Positions 21,066 to 32,876 of a stretch of 64,000 nt of DNA are shown here, one piece after another (the stretch's first letter is position 1; each line of letters opens with the position of its first letter). Source of the stretch: Batkoa obscura (Eukaryota; Entomophthoromycota; Entomophthoromycetes; Entomophthorales; Batkoaceae). The position numbers and the translations under genes were made by a program. Below the pieces are notes generated by a model that saw nothing but the letters and a program-made list of their open reading frames with translations, was not told the origin of the DNA and did no database searches. The stretch is taken from the NCBI GenBank assembly GCA_030770535.1, contig JASVEC010000013.1, positions 62,001 through 126,000 on the forward strand, in the 5' to 3' direction.

Positions 21066-21989
21066 TACTGAAAAGAATTAATAATCTTTTAAATAAATTA
21101 AAAAACCACCAAAGTATTTAGTTAACTAATTGATACCATTTACTATCTAAGTAAATTACTATGTCTTTATTAAAATTCTCAAAATTCTATATCTTAAACA
21201 AATTTTATTATATTAAATTACTCTTTAAAAAAGCTATAGTTCAATTTATTGATAGTTTGAATTAAAATATTTATACTTTCCCAAAAAAAACTCATAAATT
21301 TTATAATTTGGTTCTCTTGCGTCTACTATCACCCATTTCCTTATCAGTTCTGGTTAAATTTAAGGACTTTTACCCTACCTTACCTTACAAAACCTACCTT
21401 GACCTTTTACTCCTTTTACTGCTGAAATAAAACACTACAGATTATTCCTAATTTTAAAAAAAACATTTAAACAAGTGAACTATATTGGAATATTAAAGTT
21501 GTATAAGGTGTAGTTATAACTATTTCGATGTAAATGATTTATAATTATATCAGCTCTAATTTATAATGAAATGGCATTGATTATCATTTATTTTGTTAGA
21601 CTAATAAATATCAAATTGATTTTTATAATTTTATTTATAGCTTTTTATTAGTAACATAAATTATGTGATTTAATTACAAAAGTTATAATATCTCTACTAT
21701 TAAAAGACACGCTAAAGGGTTTATTTGAATATATCTTTAATCAACAGATGAAATAACAGTCAATCCCTTTTTTCTTCAATTTAAAACCTATTAAGTTAGA
21801 ACTTGAATTTAATTAAATTTAGAAATATAAGATAAATTTATACTTTCAAATTATAATATAATTAATGTTAAAATATCATAATTTAAATTAAATACTGTTT
21901 TGACTAGGTATTTCAAAAAATAAAAACATACAGTATTTACACTTAATACATTAAGTCACTCGAAGTTAAGGATAATTACATAATACTTT
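21066..21989. other. AT-rich spacer within a duplicated block
   Basis: No gene seen. It corresponds in position to the spacer between the F-box start and the small secreted protein gene at the left of the window (63-672) but has diverged strongly. Confidence 0.4.
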
Positions 21990-22276
21990 ATCTTAGGCCT
22001 GCTGTTAATAATGGACTTTTAGCCCACATCGAAGATGGACATATTGTTTTTGAGCACAAGTATAAAATCCAATTATTTATAGTATCACAAATCTCGTCTC
22101 CTTTACGACAACTTCCATCTAAGCGCTCAGCAGAGCTTCTAAAGTTTCCGAATCGGTTACCAGCCCCATGGTCATAATAAGCTTACTTTCATATTATAAA
22201 TACTGTTTTTTGTGGAACAAACTAAAACTAAGGATTGGAGCAATGGTAACAAGTAAAAGAATGAGATTGAATTTCA
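21990..22276 (-). pseudogene. Broken copy of the small secreted cysteine protein
   Basis: The frame from ATG 22276 starts MKFNLILLLVTIAPILSL, almost the same signal peptide as the intact gene at 673-1020 (MKFTLILLLITVAPTFG). After about 30 codons it hits stops. Further downstream, sequence in other frames still matches the CREG...CDNYTG region and even the 3' untranslated region (the CTGTTGTTAACAACGAG-like stretch around 22000). It lies upstream of an F-box fragment, as the intact gene does, so the two-gene unit was duplicated and this copy has decayed. Confidence 0.7.
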
Positions 22277-22689
22277 TTTCATTTTGTTGAATTTTGATAA
22301 TAATAGTATTTATTACTTTATTCTTTATATACTATGGTTCTATCGCCTTATAGTTCTTACCTTGTACTATGAGGAGCAAAACTTAAAACTTTGGCTTCAT
22401 ATTCCTTTCTTGAAATTATTTTCAACAAATCATTGCTGTCTATTATTGATATGTTGTATTAAAGTATAGATCATAGTTGAAAAGTAGTAAAATTAATATA
22501 ATATCATAAATGCTGAAATTTCTCTTTAAAATGGTGGCGTTAGTTAAAGCATGGTAATACATTGGTAATATACGTCTTTTAAACAGACAATATTAAATCC
22601 ACAGTTGACAAACAAAATGGCCTATAATTGTGGGTTCGTGAAGCTTATCTGCTATTTATTATCATAGTATATTAAAAATATAACGGATT

Positions 22690-24115
22690 GCTAATTAGTT
22701 TACTATGACTTCATCCAGTTCAATACCGGGATATTCTCTGGATTATCATCGCTGTTTCTTCATACCTACCGCCCTTGATAGGTCCAATCAATAACAATGA
22801 TGTTTTAAGTTGGTATTCAATCTGTATGCTTGTGTCAGAGTGAAAACTGAAGTACTCACTTTTGAAAACTTCAAGGTTTGGGAATAAAGACAAAATACAC
22901 AAGAAATCATTCTTTGACTTAAGTAAACATTTGACTTGGAATCGCTTTCATGATTACATTGTAATGAAGTCCACTTCTTTTTAAGAGTTACTTTTATTTT
23001 TACCCTCAAATGGTTACAACATACAGATTGAATAGTTAGTACTTTACGAACTGACCCTAACAACTCTTTTGACAAATTTTCAATATAAATTTCTTTTAAA
23101 GTGGAAAAATTTATGAAAATAGAATTGAAAACAAAACTTGATTCAAAGTATCTTAAAGTTTGGATATCATTGTCTTTCAACAATTTATAATCTCCTTTTC
23201 TTTATTTAATTTTTTTTTGGATAAATCTTTCAATTGTGTACTTTTGAATTTTGTCAGGTCCCCAAAAGAATTAATATTAAAATCATTCTTCAAATGCCTG
23301 TCAATTAACAATTTTAAACTAAAACTAGAATTTAGGTTAGGGGTGAATTTAGTGGCTATAGAAGTGTTTGACTTTGTTACTAAATGTAATACTTTTAGGG
23401 CATTGAGTTTCGATTTTATAATATCAAATCCATCAAGATCTATTATATGATAAGAAAATATTTTAAATGACTTAAGCTTGCCCGGATTTAAATATTTGAT
23501 AATGTCTTTAATGGTTGTATTACCCATTTTGACTTCGAGTACTTCAATTTGACTTAAGTAATTTTTAAACACACTTGGTATCTTTTTTAATGGTTCTCAG
23601 GCTCGAGGCAAGTTGCTGACATCCTTTTTAGTTTTGAGAACTCAATGTCAATAATAAACTTATTAATATCATGGGTTGTATAGCCTATAGGCGTGATATT
23701 TGGACAATGAGATTATATTTAGATTACTTCTTCAGCTGTACTTTCGTCACCTGTATTTTCATCTTCATATACAGTTTCATATTCATCCGTACCTTCCATC
23801 TTCATATTCGTCTAAATTGGGATATTCTTCTTCTTTTATGTCTGGATCATAGTATTCTTGTGAATCCAGACTTATATATGGCTCTTGCTTATCTTCTACA
23901 TTTATATGCTTCATCAAGGATCCATTTTCATCAATGAAATTTTGAAATTTATCAAACTTAGTTTTATTATAGCATAAATAGTTAAGTTCCATTTGACCAC
24001 CCTATCTAAAATCCCAAATAAATAGTTATTTAAAAAGCATATACTTATTAATTCATCTAGACTTAGTAGTTTAAATATCTCTTCTAATATTATGTCAAGT
24101 AAATAGTCGAATTAT
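22690..24115 (-). pseudogene. F-box / repeat protein pseudogene
   Basis: Minus-strand relative of the gene at 9658. The F-box helix (FDYLLDIILEEIFKLLSLDE) is readable near 24110, but there is no ATG at its expected place and a TAA precedes it in frame. The order then is NYLFG near 24020, an acidic region after DENGSLMKHINV (23783-23992 is open), then repeat-like parts at 23177-23572 (DIIKYLNPGKLKSFKIF...NSFGDLTKFKSTQL), 22788-23183 and 22720-22902 (LSLFPNLEVFKSEYF). The parts lie in different frames, so at least three disruptions are present. The C-terminal LFPNLxVxKSxYF block is shared with the 9658 relative. An intact ancestor would be an SCF adaptor with leucine-rich repeats. Confidence 0.65.
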
Positions 24116-24696
24116 TTTGCCGCTTTACAAGGCTAAAAGATATAGTTAAAGATATTATTGTGAGTTAAAAACAAAAATAAGTTATACCATTGATCATGTT
24201 ATGTGATTAAAAAACAACTAAACACAGATGACTGATAAAATAAGTTAAAACTCAAATTAGCCACACTCTAGGGAAGGAGATTTTCAAGCTATAAACAGTG
24301 TTTATTCTAATAAACTTTTGAATTTGTTTTTATAATTTATAATATCAATATTATAAAAATAAGGAATAAAGAATAAAAAATAAAGAATATAGGCACTGAT
24401 ATATTGTAAAAACTGTTATTTTATATCAAATGATTTTAATAAAGCTTAGTTTTACAAATTAAACAGATATAGTTATTTTTTTTATACTGTATTCAAATTT
24501 AAAATGATAAACAATACATATTAAACTTCATCTTTTTACTAAAACCATAACTAAATATTAAACATATATACTATTTTTTATATAAAACAACTAACTTTGA
24601 AATTATCTTGACTCTTGTAGCTCAAATTATAAACGGAACAATAAGCCCGCATAATAATTCCAAGAATACAAAACAAAAAACCAACCCTTTTAAATT
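24116..24696. other. Spacer, nothing recognised
   Basis: AT-rich spacer between the F-box pseudogene start and the VPS45 3' end. No gene or repeated element seen. Confidence 0.5.
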
Positions 24697-26709
24697 TTAT
24701 CTCCATAAATCATTTTTAAGAACATTTCTGAATTAATAATATCTGACCCACCAAGTACCACTCTAAATCCAGGATTTTGCTGATTAAATTGATTTACAAA
24801 ATGAGCTTCTTGATACGTGGTGCCCCCAACTTGATAAATTATAACGTCTTGGGGTCTAAAAACTATTGTTAAGTAAAATCTCTGTATGTTTCAAATTTAC
24901 TTACATCAATTTGCTATTCTGCTTAATAAATGGAAACTGGGCTTCTTTTAATTTGCCTTTGACTAAATCTTCTAATTGATGATATAATAATGGTACATGT
25001 TGAGTGTATACATTTTCAACTCCCTAATACAAGTATAAATATAAATGGCTATATATAGCAATAGTAGTGAGACTAATTTACCTTTAATCCTTTAATTACA
25101 TTTCTCCCCTTAGAAAACAAATTGGAATCTCCATATAAATCGTTTTGACGTTGATCATAGCCCCCATATTCCATCACTTTATCAATTACCTATTTTCTAT
25201 TAGCATTAATTAGTAGGTTTAATAAACTATTTACTTTCAGATTAGCATCCGAGACACCATTACTTTTCATCTCAGCAAATAATTGTTGAACATTAAGTGA
25301 AGGTGATTTCTCATATCTTAAACAATACAACATGGCCAATTTAAGTTTATACGAATTGCCAATTTTTTTATCTTGGATAAGCTTGATAATATTCTAAATA
25401 TAAATGTTAAGCCTGCAAATAAATTGAGAAGTATTAATTCCTGTTACCTTGAAATCCACATTATGTTGATCATTACAGGCCAAGGATTGTTCCAACTCTG
25501 AAACTTCCAAAAGTTTAAAAATACCCACTAATCTTGATAATTCAGATACTAAAGCTACATGTTTTGATACATTTCCTGCCAATTTTCTAAATTCTGGGTA
25601 TTCTTCCACGAACCTTTTCATATCCGCAATACTTTCGATTTTGGATTGATTCTTTGTTTTTACTTGATACTCATCTACATATTTTTTAATGTTCGCTCCC
25701 AAATCCCCGAAATTCATGTATAAGTTTGAGTTATAAAACGGGTCCTGTTGAATATTTAATACAATTTCTTTTAGATCTTTTGATATATCTGGGGTAGAAC
25801 TCATGTCTACTCGACCATTGTTGATTGTCAAAAGTTCGTGAATCATGGCTTGATAAGTCCATTGCATTAAGAGCGGGGTTATTGGATCGCTTTTACGGTC
25901 TAAAATTAATAATAATGGTGGTGAATCTTCTGCAGGGAATCGAAATAGCTGGCTTTCTTTGTCTATTTGGTTTTGTACTTCTTCAGCCAATAATTTCGAC
26001 AACTTTGAGTAAGCATCATAACGTATCAATGGCTTTTTCTTTAGTGTTAATAAAACAGAGATTATACCTTCGGTTGAGCGTTGTAGTGTGGAACTATCGA
26101 ATTGGTCGAAGTTGTAGTTATTAAATAATTGATATTCCCTTGTATTGATATTTAGCGAAAATAAATGCGAGTTGATAGCTATAAAATCGGCAAATACTTC
26201 CTGTAAAAAAGTTATACATTGGAATTAAATAAAGCCAAAATGTTGCTTACTTTAACTACTTTAACGCTTTCATTTTCATCTGCTTCAGCTAAAGTTTCCA
26301 AGGATGTTTTTTTTATGATATTACTAAAATCTAATTATCAATTGATTCTTTTTCGTAAAATGATGATTCAATCTTACTCAAATGATACTCTGAGAACCTA
26401 GGGTTTTTCAATTCTTGAGTTAAATTAGAAACACTCTTATTGTTTGGTCTCAAGAACGTGATACATTTAAGATGGATCAGCTTTTCACTATCTATTCGGT
26501 CTATTAAATCAATAAGGTAAACTTCTTTAGATAATAAATTCGATTGCGTAATCACGGTACTAACATAACTTGTCTATCGATGGGGTAAACATAAGTTTAA
26601 TTATAGTTAGTAAACTTACCGTATCTTTATCCAACAATAGAATTTTCATGCCTGGTACGGCTTCTACCATGTTGAAGATATACTCATTGATGGCTTGAAT
26701 TAAATCCAT
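24697..26709 (-). CDS. VPS45: Vacuolar sorting SM protein Vps45
   Basis: A Sec1/Munc18 protein that binds endosomal/Golgi syntaxins (Tlg2/Pep12 type) and promotes SNARE assembly in trafficking to endosome and vacuole. Eight exons by eye: 26709-26620, 26573-26378, 26330-26251, 26200-25448, 25393-25235, 25189-25082, 25023-24905, 24862-24697, giving 556 residues, close to the usual 570. Diagnostic stretches: GMKILLLDKDTTSYVS at the N-terminus, SNIIKKTSLETLAEADE, PPLLLILDRKSDPITPLL with QWTYQAMIHELL, the SKHVALVSELSRLV helix, and near the end QDVIIYQVGGTTYQEA then GFRVVLGGSDIINS. The seven introns are 42-58 nt. The acceptor for exon 2 was chosen because it gives the LDKDTTS junction typical of the family. 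The gene looks intact. Confidence 0.95.
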
Positions 26710-26919
26710 TTCGTTCAAAATTATTAAAAAAGCTAATTTTATTGATGGTCATCCTTATTTTGTAAAATTACACCGTAATTTCATGAACAATTTATAGTGT
26801 AAAATAAAAAGACAAACATTTCTTTTATTAAATTAAATTTTATTTAACAAACACAGCTCATAATAATGTAGATAAAGTAAAAAAACAGAGTAAGGAAGAA
26901 TTCACCATCCCGAGGCTTA

Positions 26920-28826
26920 CTAAATAAAAAACTGTTTGCCATTTGGAATGGCATATTTAATCATATAAAACGCATCCCGAATAACAACCCATTTATCAGA
27001 ATGGGCTTCAAACTGGTTAAAGAGATAGTAGCCGTTTCTTTTTGCTGGCCCCACCGCCCAATGGTTCTTATCAAAAGAACTGATAATATAAATAAATATA
27101 AAGATAAACTGCAACGAGCTATACCAGATATAAGGTACCCCTATTTCTGATACTGTCTTACCAATATTCATAAACGTTCTGGTCCCAAAAAATGCCGCAG
27201 TAATACATTTTTCTAGCGGATTGTATTTATAATACTGTTTCAAATATAAACATTTATTTGGTGGGTCATATAATGCTTTCATCTCTTTTTCAATAAATGG
27301 CTTGTTTAAATCAATTAATAGAGAATAGTGTAAGATAGACAAGTAGCCTTTATATATATCATTGGGTTTTGGCAATGATAAAGCTTCTAATTGGACTTTA
27401 CTCTTTAAATCAATCATTTTTATATACCATCTATTACAATCATATTCCAACTCCTTAATTTTCCGCAAAGGTTCGGTTGATATCGAATTTCCATTAAAAT
27501 CAGTAAGTATGGCACTTAACGAATGCATAGAATTCATTTTAACGCTTCTTTTTTCTGAGTTTAACTTACCTTTTAACACAGTCCATCGTCCTACTAAATA
27601 ACAATGCTGGCAGACTTCCCTAAAATATTTCGAATTATCTTCCGCTTTTAAATTTATCAATTCCTTTACAATAAAAAGGTTAGGATTAGTGTAAGTCAAT
27701 GTTGGGATTGTTGAATCAGCTCTAGGCAATGGTATCATTTCACCATAATGTGACGGCCTTCCAAAGAGATTAGATGAAACTGAGTCACAGTTAAAAGCTA
27801 TCCACCATAACCGTATGTATAATTCTTTCTGGTTTTTAGTTGCATGAGGTTGTTTGTTAGGTAACCCTAGCATCTTAATCATAGCCCTCGCAATCCCCAA
27901 ATAGTACCACCCATTCTCCAACATAGTATCATCCTCACATAAGCTAATATAATAAGAAGCTAGTAAGTTTGCTTGAATCGCCAAGATACTTGGTCTCGAA
28001 TATATGATTTTTAAATAGTGAGTTACTTGCTTTGCAAAATAGATTCCGATGATACGTCCAAAAGTCCTATTAGGATAAAATGAGGAGCCGGATAAGCACA
28101 CGGCACTAAGTAGAGCTTGAAAAGAGTCATCATAAGTTAAGCCATTTAGTTTAGAATAAAAACTGGTGGGATCCAATAGTGGAAAGAAAGAGTTAAGATG
28201 GCCAAAATATAGCTCTACTAATTGAAAGACTAAAGCACGAGTGATATCGACTGGTATATTTTTATTATAGGCTACTGGATGGTATTGGTAATCTGGGTTG
28301 CTAATTATATCTTGCAATAAATGGGAAGCTGAAGTAAAAAAGTAAAGCGCCATACTCGATCCATAATAAGTATAGCTACCATTATTATGTAGGTAGATTT
28401 TAAATTTTTTAAGATCCAAAAATGGGGACTTTATAGAAGACCATGAAAACTTTGTTTCGTTTGCTTTAACTAACATATTAGTATCATTAACAACCACTGG
28501 ACTTGAACTTTCTTTGTTGGATGACGAGTTAGGAGAGGTATACTTTTTATTATCTTCGATAACTAGTTTTTTTAAATATAAACACCTAATACTTTTAAAT
28601 AAAACTTACTTCCAAACCCATTCCTATCATAAGTACATGGTCTATTAAGCCTTTCACACAAAGAACATCTTGGTAGCGATTTATCACATTTTACTTTTCT
28701 CAACTGGCATAAGTCACAAACTTGAGGTTTTGGACCTCTTGGTCTGGGTCCCCGTGTCCTTCTTTTAGCTGCGGGTTTGACTCGGTTCCTTTCATATTTG
28801 ACATCTGTTGCAGTAATCCAAGACAT
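26920..28826 (-). CDS. Zn2Cys6 transcription regulator, paralogue 1
   Basis: Two exons (28826-28610 and 28562-26920, intron 47 nt) give about 619 residues from ATG 28826. Near residues 38-64 is the cluster CDLCQLRKVKCDKSLPRC then SLCERLNRPC: CX2CX6CX6CX2CX6C, binding two zinc ions and DNA. It follows a basic patch RRTRGPRPRGPKP. After a serine-rich linker comes the Fungal_trans middle-homology region, with LVELYFGHLNSFFPLLDP and GWYYLGIARAMIKMLGL, which often carries ligand or repressor control. The neighbour at 31059 is a close paralogue in the same orientation. Target genes unknown. Confidence 0.88.
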
Positions 28827-31058
28827 AATCAAGATTGAAGATTATAAATATTAAGAGAAAACAATCAAAAAGCTTAAAAACTTCATTTTAATATTAAAAA
28901 TTTATTCATTCCTGCGACAATGATGTTTTGCCATGTTCCGAAGTTTAGGAGTACTTGTAAAGTTTAAGTTGGGGAGAAATTTGGCTTTAAAATGATTTGG
29001 GGTTGCTTAAAAATAAAATTAATTTAGCCTTATTTTTGGTAATAAATTTACTAGAATGACTCATCAATAGTGCCTCTTTTCTATTCTTATAAAGAATATG
29101 GTCTAAATTGGCTTTTTTAACAATAAATTTGATCTTCATGGGTTTGATAAGTTAAAGGTGACATCATTCCCAATGCTAGCAACGTAAAAGCTTAAGTTTT
29201 GTCATGTATTGATAAAATTAATAATTTATTGGGTGCATTAGTAAATGTCAAGTATTACTTTTAAATTAATATTAAATAATTCAAGCTTTTTATTGTCATA
29301 AAGCTTAAATGGTAGTAATTTTAATTTAATGCCGTGTTAATATTTGGATTTTCGAGTTTAATGACTGCTGCAGCAACCTATAAGAAAAAGTAGCATTTGC
29401 TTTTATTTGTTTGTAGTCTAGTATATAATTAATAAAAATAATATAGTTGTTATTTAGAATAAATCCACATGAAATATCCTTGTAAAACAAATAAGATAAA
29501 GTAAAATATTGATTATACTGTTTTTAACTTTGATATTAACTAAAAATGTTAGACTGATAAAAAGAAAAGGATGATTTTACTTAAATGTATAAACAACTAA
29601 CTATAAAAGGGAAATTAAAATTTTACGTGGTAAACTATAATTGTTAGATAATGATCTAAATTATAATAAAGCACCCGTCTCCGTTAAATAGTTTTTTAGA
29701 TTTGGCTAAAGCTACTTTTTTGGTGTTTAGCTTTTTATCATAGTTTATTAATTACTAACTGCTTTGAGGTTAGTGCGTTTCACTAGGAGAGGTCTCAGGT
29801 AGTTACTCCCAAAAATTGATTTATTTAGTGAAATACAGAAAAGCACTTACTTAATTTAGCAAAAATTATATCATGTTTTATTAAATAAATCAATTTTTGG
29901 GAGTAACTACCCAAGACTTCTCCTAGTATTATTCAATATTATTCAATTTTTATTACCTTTTTCTCAAAAAAGACATTGAAAACCAAAATCCACATATGAT
30001 GTTAAGAGTATAAAATTTATATTGCCTTTTTTAAAATTACATTTTGATGAACAGATTATTTATTCTTATAAATTCTAGATTTAAGATGGTTTTTATTCAA
30101 TTTAAGCAACCAAAAGGGCAGTCTTAGCAGAAAGGTTAAAAGTCCAAAAAAACCTGTTATTATTGATCGTTTTATTAATAAGCTATAGATAAACACACAA
30201 TGTATTTTTTAAAGTAGTTGATAGTTAATGTTAAATAAGTGAAACACCAAAAAGAACTCACAGTGGACTTATTTCCATTGAAAGCGTTTTTAACTAAAAA
30301 GTTTAACAGCCTGTTTCATAAATTATAGAAATAAAAGTAATATTCGGCTAAAGATTATAATTATAGTTAAAAACATAAAAAAAGTTGCCTTCGTTTAAAT
30401 GTTTTTTCTACATGATTTACTCATTAACCATGGATAACTTTTTTACTCAAAAAAATAAAAGGCCAAGGTTGTGATTTTGAAATAAACTATAAAAGCCACA
30501 AAAAAAAGAACCTCCAGAATATTTTTTTAAAAAATATGTGATGAGATTAAGCTTTTATTGAAATTACTGCCTTTTTTATCAGTGTATGAAAGGTAAAAGG
30601 GGTTTTCAACTATAACTGTTCTCTAATCATCAATGCATATTTTCTAATATGTAAGTGGGTTAAACAGTATTATAGCTTAATTGTTATGATGTAAATTGGA
30701 GCGTGTAACGAGTAAAACTCTGACTCAAAGTAGTGCTTGTTTAAAAGCATCGGAAAAGAGGGATTAAATAATGAAGAAAGTGATTGGCCATTAAATGTGG
30801 ACAGGAAAAAGGAATAACTAATGAATCAACACATAGTTATGATTATAACTATATTAACATATGTAGATGTATTGTAAGTGATTTTGATAGTTGAAAACAT
30901 TTATTCTTATAACTTTAAAGCCAAAGTAGTAGTAAAAATAGCCTGCTAAAAATAATTTCGTGTTTATAGTCCATTTGTTTCAATAAAGTATAAACTAAGC
31001 ACATTTGTATGATTTTAAAAATTAAAATGGGCTCTTTTATTTATCTAACACTATCAGC
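28827..31058. other. Long spacer with one hairpin element
   Basis: About 2.2 kb between two zinc-cluster paralogues, with no convincing gene. It holds the palindromic element at 29782-29927. The first few hundred bases are upstream of the paralogue 1 start and may regulate it. No other structure recognised. Confidence 0.55.
29782..29927. mobile_element. Hairpin element D with 46-bp arms
   Basis: The two arms are 29782-29827 and 29882-29927. Both begin (in their own sense) ACTAGGAGA and include GGTAGTTACTCCCAAAAATT; only three of 46 positions differ. About 54 bases lie between. High arm identity suggests a fairly recent insertion or active gene conversion. Typical of a tiny non-autonomous DNA transposon or foldback; no second copy in the window. 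Confidence 0.65.
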
Positions 31059-32876
31059 TCAATTGAAAAAGAAGCTTTCTCCCTCAACCAATATTGACTG
31101 CACAATCTGAAACGTATCTCTAGTTAACACCCACTTATCTGAATATTTTTCAATCAATCTATAAAGAAACAATCCATTCTTTCTGGAAGGATTTAATGCC
31201 CAGTGATTTTTCTCAAAATTTCTAATTACATAAACAAATATAAAGGTAAACTGCAATGTACAATACCAAAAGAAGGGAATGGCTATTTCAACAATCCTCT
31301 CACTAGAATCCATAACCACTTGCGTACCAAAGAAGGCACATAGGAGACATCGCTCCAACGAGTTTTTGGAATAATAATCTTCAAGTGATAATGAGTCTCC
31401 GATTGGTACTGCTAATCCCACGGTTTGAGCTTTGGTGATGAAAGGTTTGTTTAAATCAATTAAAAAACTGAAATGAAGCGCAGCTAGATAAGATTTATGG
31501 ATATCTTTACCACTGGGTAATTGCATAGCATCTGGTTTGGTTCTTCCAGAATCAAATCTTGGTAGGTTTAAATACCAGCGGATGGCTTGATTTTCAAGTG
31601 AATGCACATGATTTTTTATTGAGTCATTAAGTAGTTGTTGTTTTGATTCATAATTTAAGCGAAGTTTAGAGCCATTGGCTAAGTCATAATTATCTTTAAG
31701 TACACTCCATTGAGATAGAAATACACAATGATAACAAAATTGTTTAAAAAATTTTAAGTTAAGAGTGGGATCTAAGCTATCTAATTCTTTAACTAAAAAG
31801 ATATCAGCCGTTGTAAAATTAACAGAAGGTGAATAAAACTTTGCTTTTGAAAGCGAAGCTTCATCTTGTGTAGTATAATTGGGCCTTCCAAAAGAATAGG
31901 ATAAAATTGCCTCACAACAGAACATGATCCAACTTTGATTCTCAAAAGAGTTATTTACATATTGACTTCTTATTGGCGAAGATTGACAATAGAACATTGA
32001 AAGCATCCTTTTAGCAAGACCTAGATAATACCATGCATTTTCTATAACCGTATCATTCTCACATAAAGAAATATGATATGAAGCCAAAAGGTAGGCCTGT
32101 ATGGAGTTTAAACTTGGCTTGAGATAAATTTTCTTAAAGTAAGTTTGAACTTTACTAGCATAATAAGTAGAAATGATTCTAGCCACTGTACGATTGGGAT
32201 AATAAGAAGCACCGCTTAGACAAACTATATTTAGCAGTGCCAAGAATGAGTGATCGTGTTTTTTTGCATTATTGAGCTGTGAATAAAAAGATGTTGGATT
32301 TATTAATGGAAAAAAGTTGTTTAGATGTGCAAAATATAGTTCGATCAATTGAAGTGTGATTGTTGGTGTTATCTCTATTTTTATATCACCTGAATACCTT
32401 TTGGAATAAGTTACTATCTTTGAATTTGATATCAAGTCATTAAATAAATGTGATGAATTCGTGAAATAATAGGTAGCCATACTGGGACCAAAGTATGAGT
32501 ACCTACCATCTGGATGGAGTACCAATTTATAACGCGATGTATTTATCAATGAATTGATAGTAAAGTTTGCTGAAAGTCTTGATTTCATTGAATAAAACAT
32601 ATTTGTTTGTTTTTCACTTATAAACTTTATCGAGTTACAATAATTGTTACTAGCTTCATCATAGAAACCGTTTCTATCGTAAGTGCAAGGCTTATTCATC
32701 TTTTGACAAAAAGAACAGCGCGGTAATACTTTATCACATTTTACTTTCCTCAACTGACATAAATCACACACTTGTGGTTTCGGCCCTCGAGGTTTCGGTC
32801 CTCGATTGCGCCTTTTTCGTACTTTTAATTTGACTGAATGGTTTGCGTTGACGTTGATCGCTGCTATATAATCCAT
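31059..32876 (-). CDS. Zn2Cys6 transcription regulator, paralogue 2
   Basis: A single exon of 605 codons from ATG 32876. Near residues 37-63 the cluster CDLCQLRKVKCDKVLPRC then SFCQKMNKPC has the same CX2CX6CX6CX2CX6C spacing as its neighbour, again after RGPKPRGPKPQV. The Fungal_trans region is present (LIELYFAHLNNFFPLINP, AWYYLGLAKRMLSMF), and the C-terminal parts align with paralogue 1 (IPFFWYCTLQFTFIFVYVI, ENHWALNPS-like NHWALNPSRKNG). Unlike paralogue 1 it has no intron after the zinc cluster. Same strand, about 2.2 kb apart, so a tandem duplication is likely. Target genes unknown. Confidence 0.88.
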   Translation of the reverse strand: MDYIAAINVNANHSVKLKVRKRRNRGPKPRGPKPQVCDLCQLRKVKCDKVLPRCSFCQKMNKPCTYDRNGFYDEASNNYCNSIKFISEKQTNMFYSMKSRLSANFTINSLINTSRYKLVLHPDGRYSYFGPSMATYYFTNSSHLFNDLISNSKIVTYSKRYSGDIKIEITPTITLQLIELYFAHLNNFFPLINPTSFYSQLNNAKKHDHSFLALLNIVCLSGASYYPNRTVARIISTYYASKVQTYFKKIYLKPSLNSIQAYLLASYHISLCENDTVIENAWYYLGLAKRMLSMFYCQSSPIRSQYVNNSFENQSWIMFCCEAILSYSFGRPNYTTQDEASLSKAKFYSPSVNFTTADIFLVKELDSLDPTLNLKFFKQFCYHCVFLSQWSVLKDNYDLANGSKLRLNYESKQQLLNDSIKNHVHSLENQAIRWYLNLPRFDSGRTKPDAMQLPSGKDIHKSYLAALHFSFLIDLNKPFITKAQTVGLAVPIGDSLSLEDYYSKNSLERCLLCAFFGTQVVMDSSERIVEIAIPFFWYCTLQFTFIFVYVIRNFEKNHWALNPSRKNGLFLYRLIEKYSDKWVLTRDTFQIVQSILVEGESFFFN

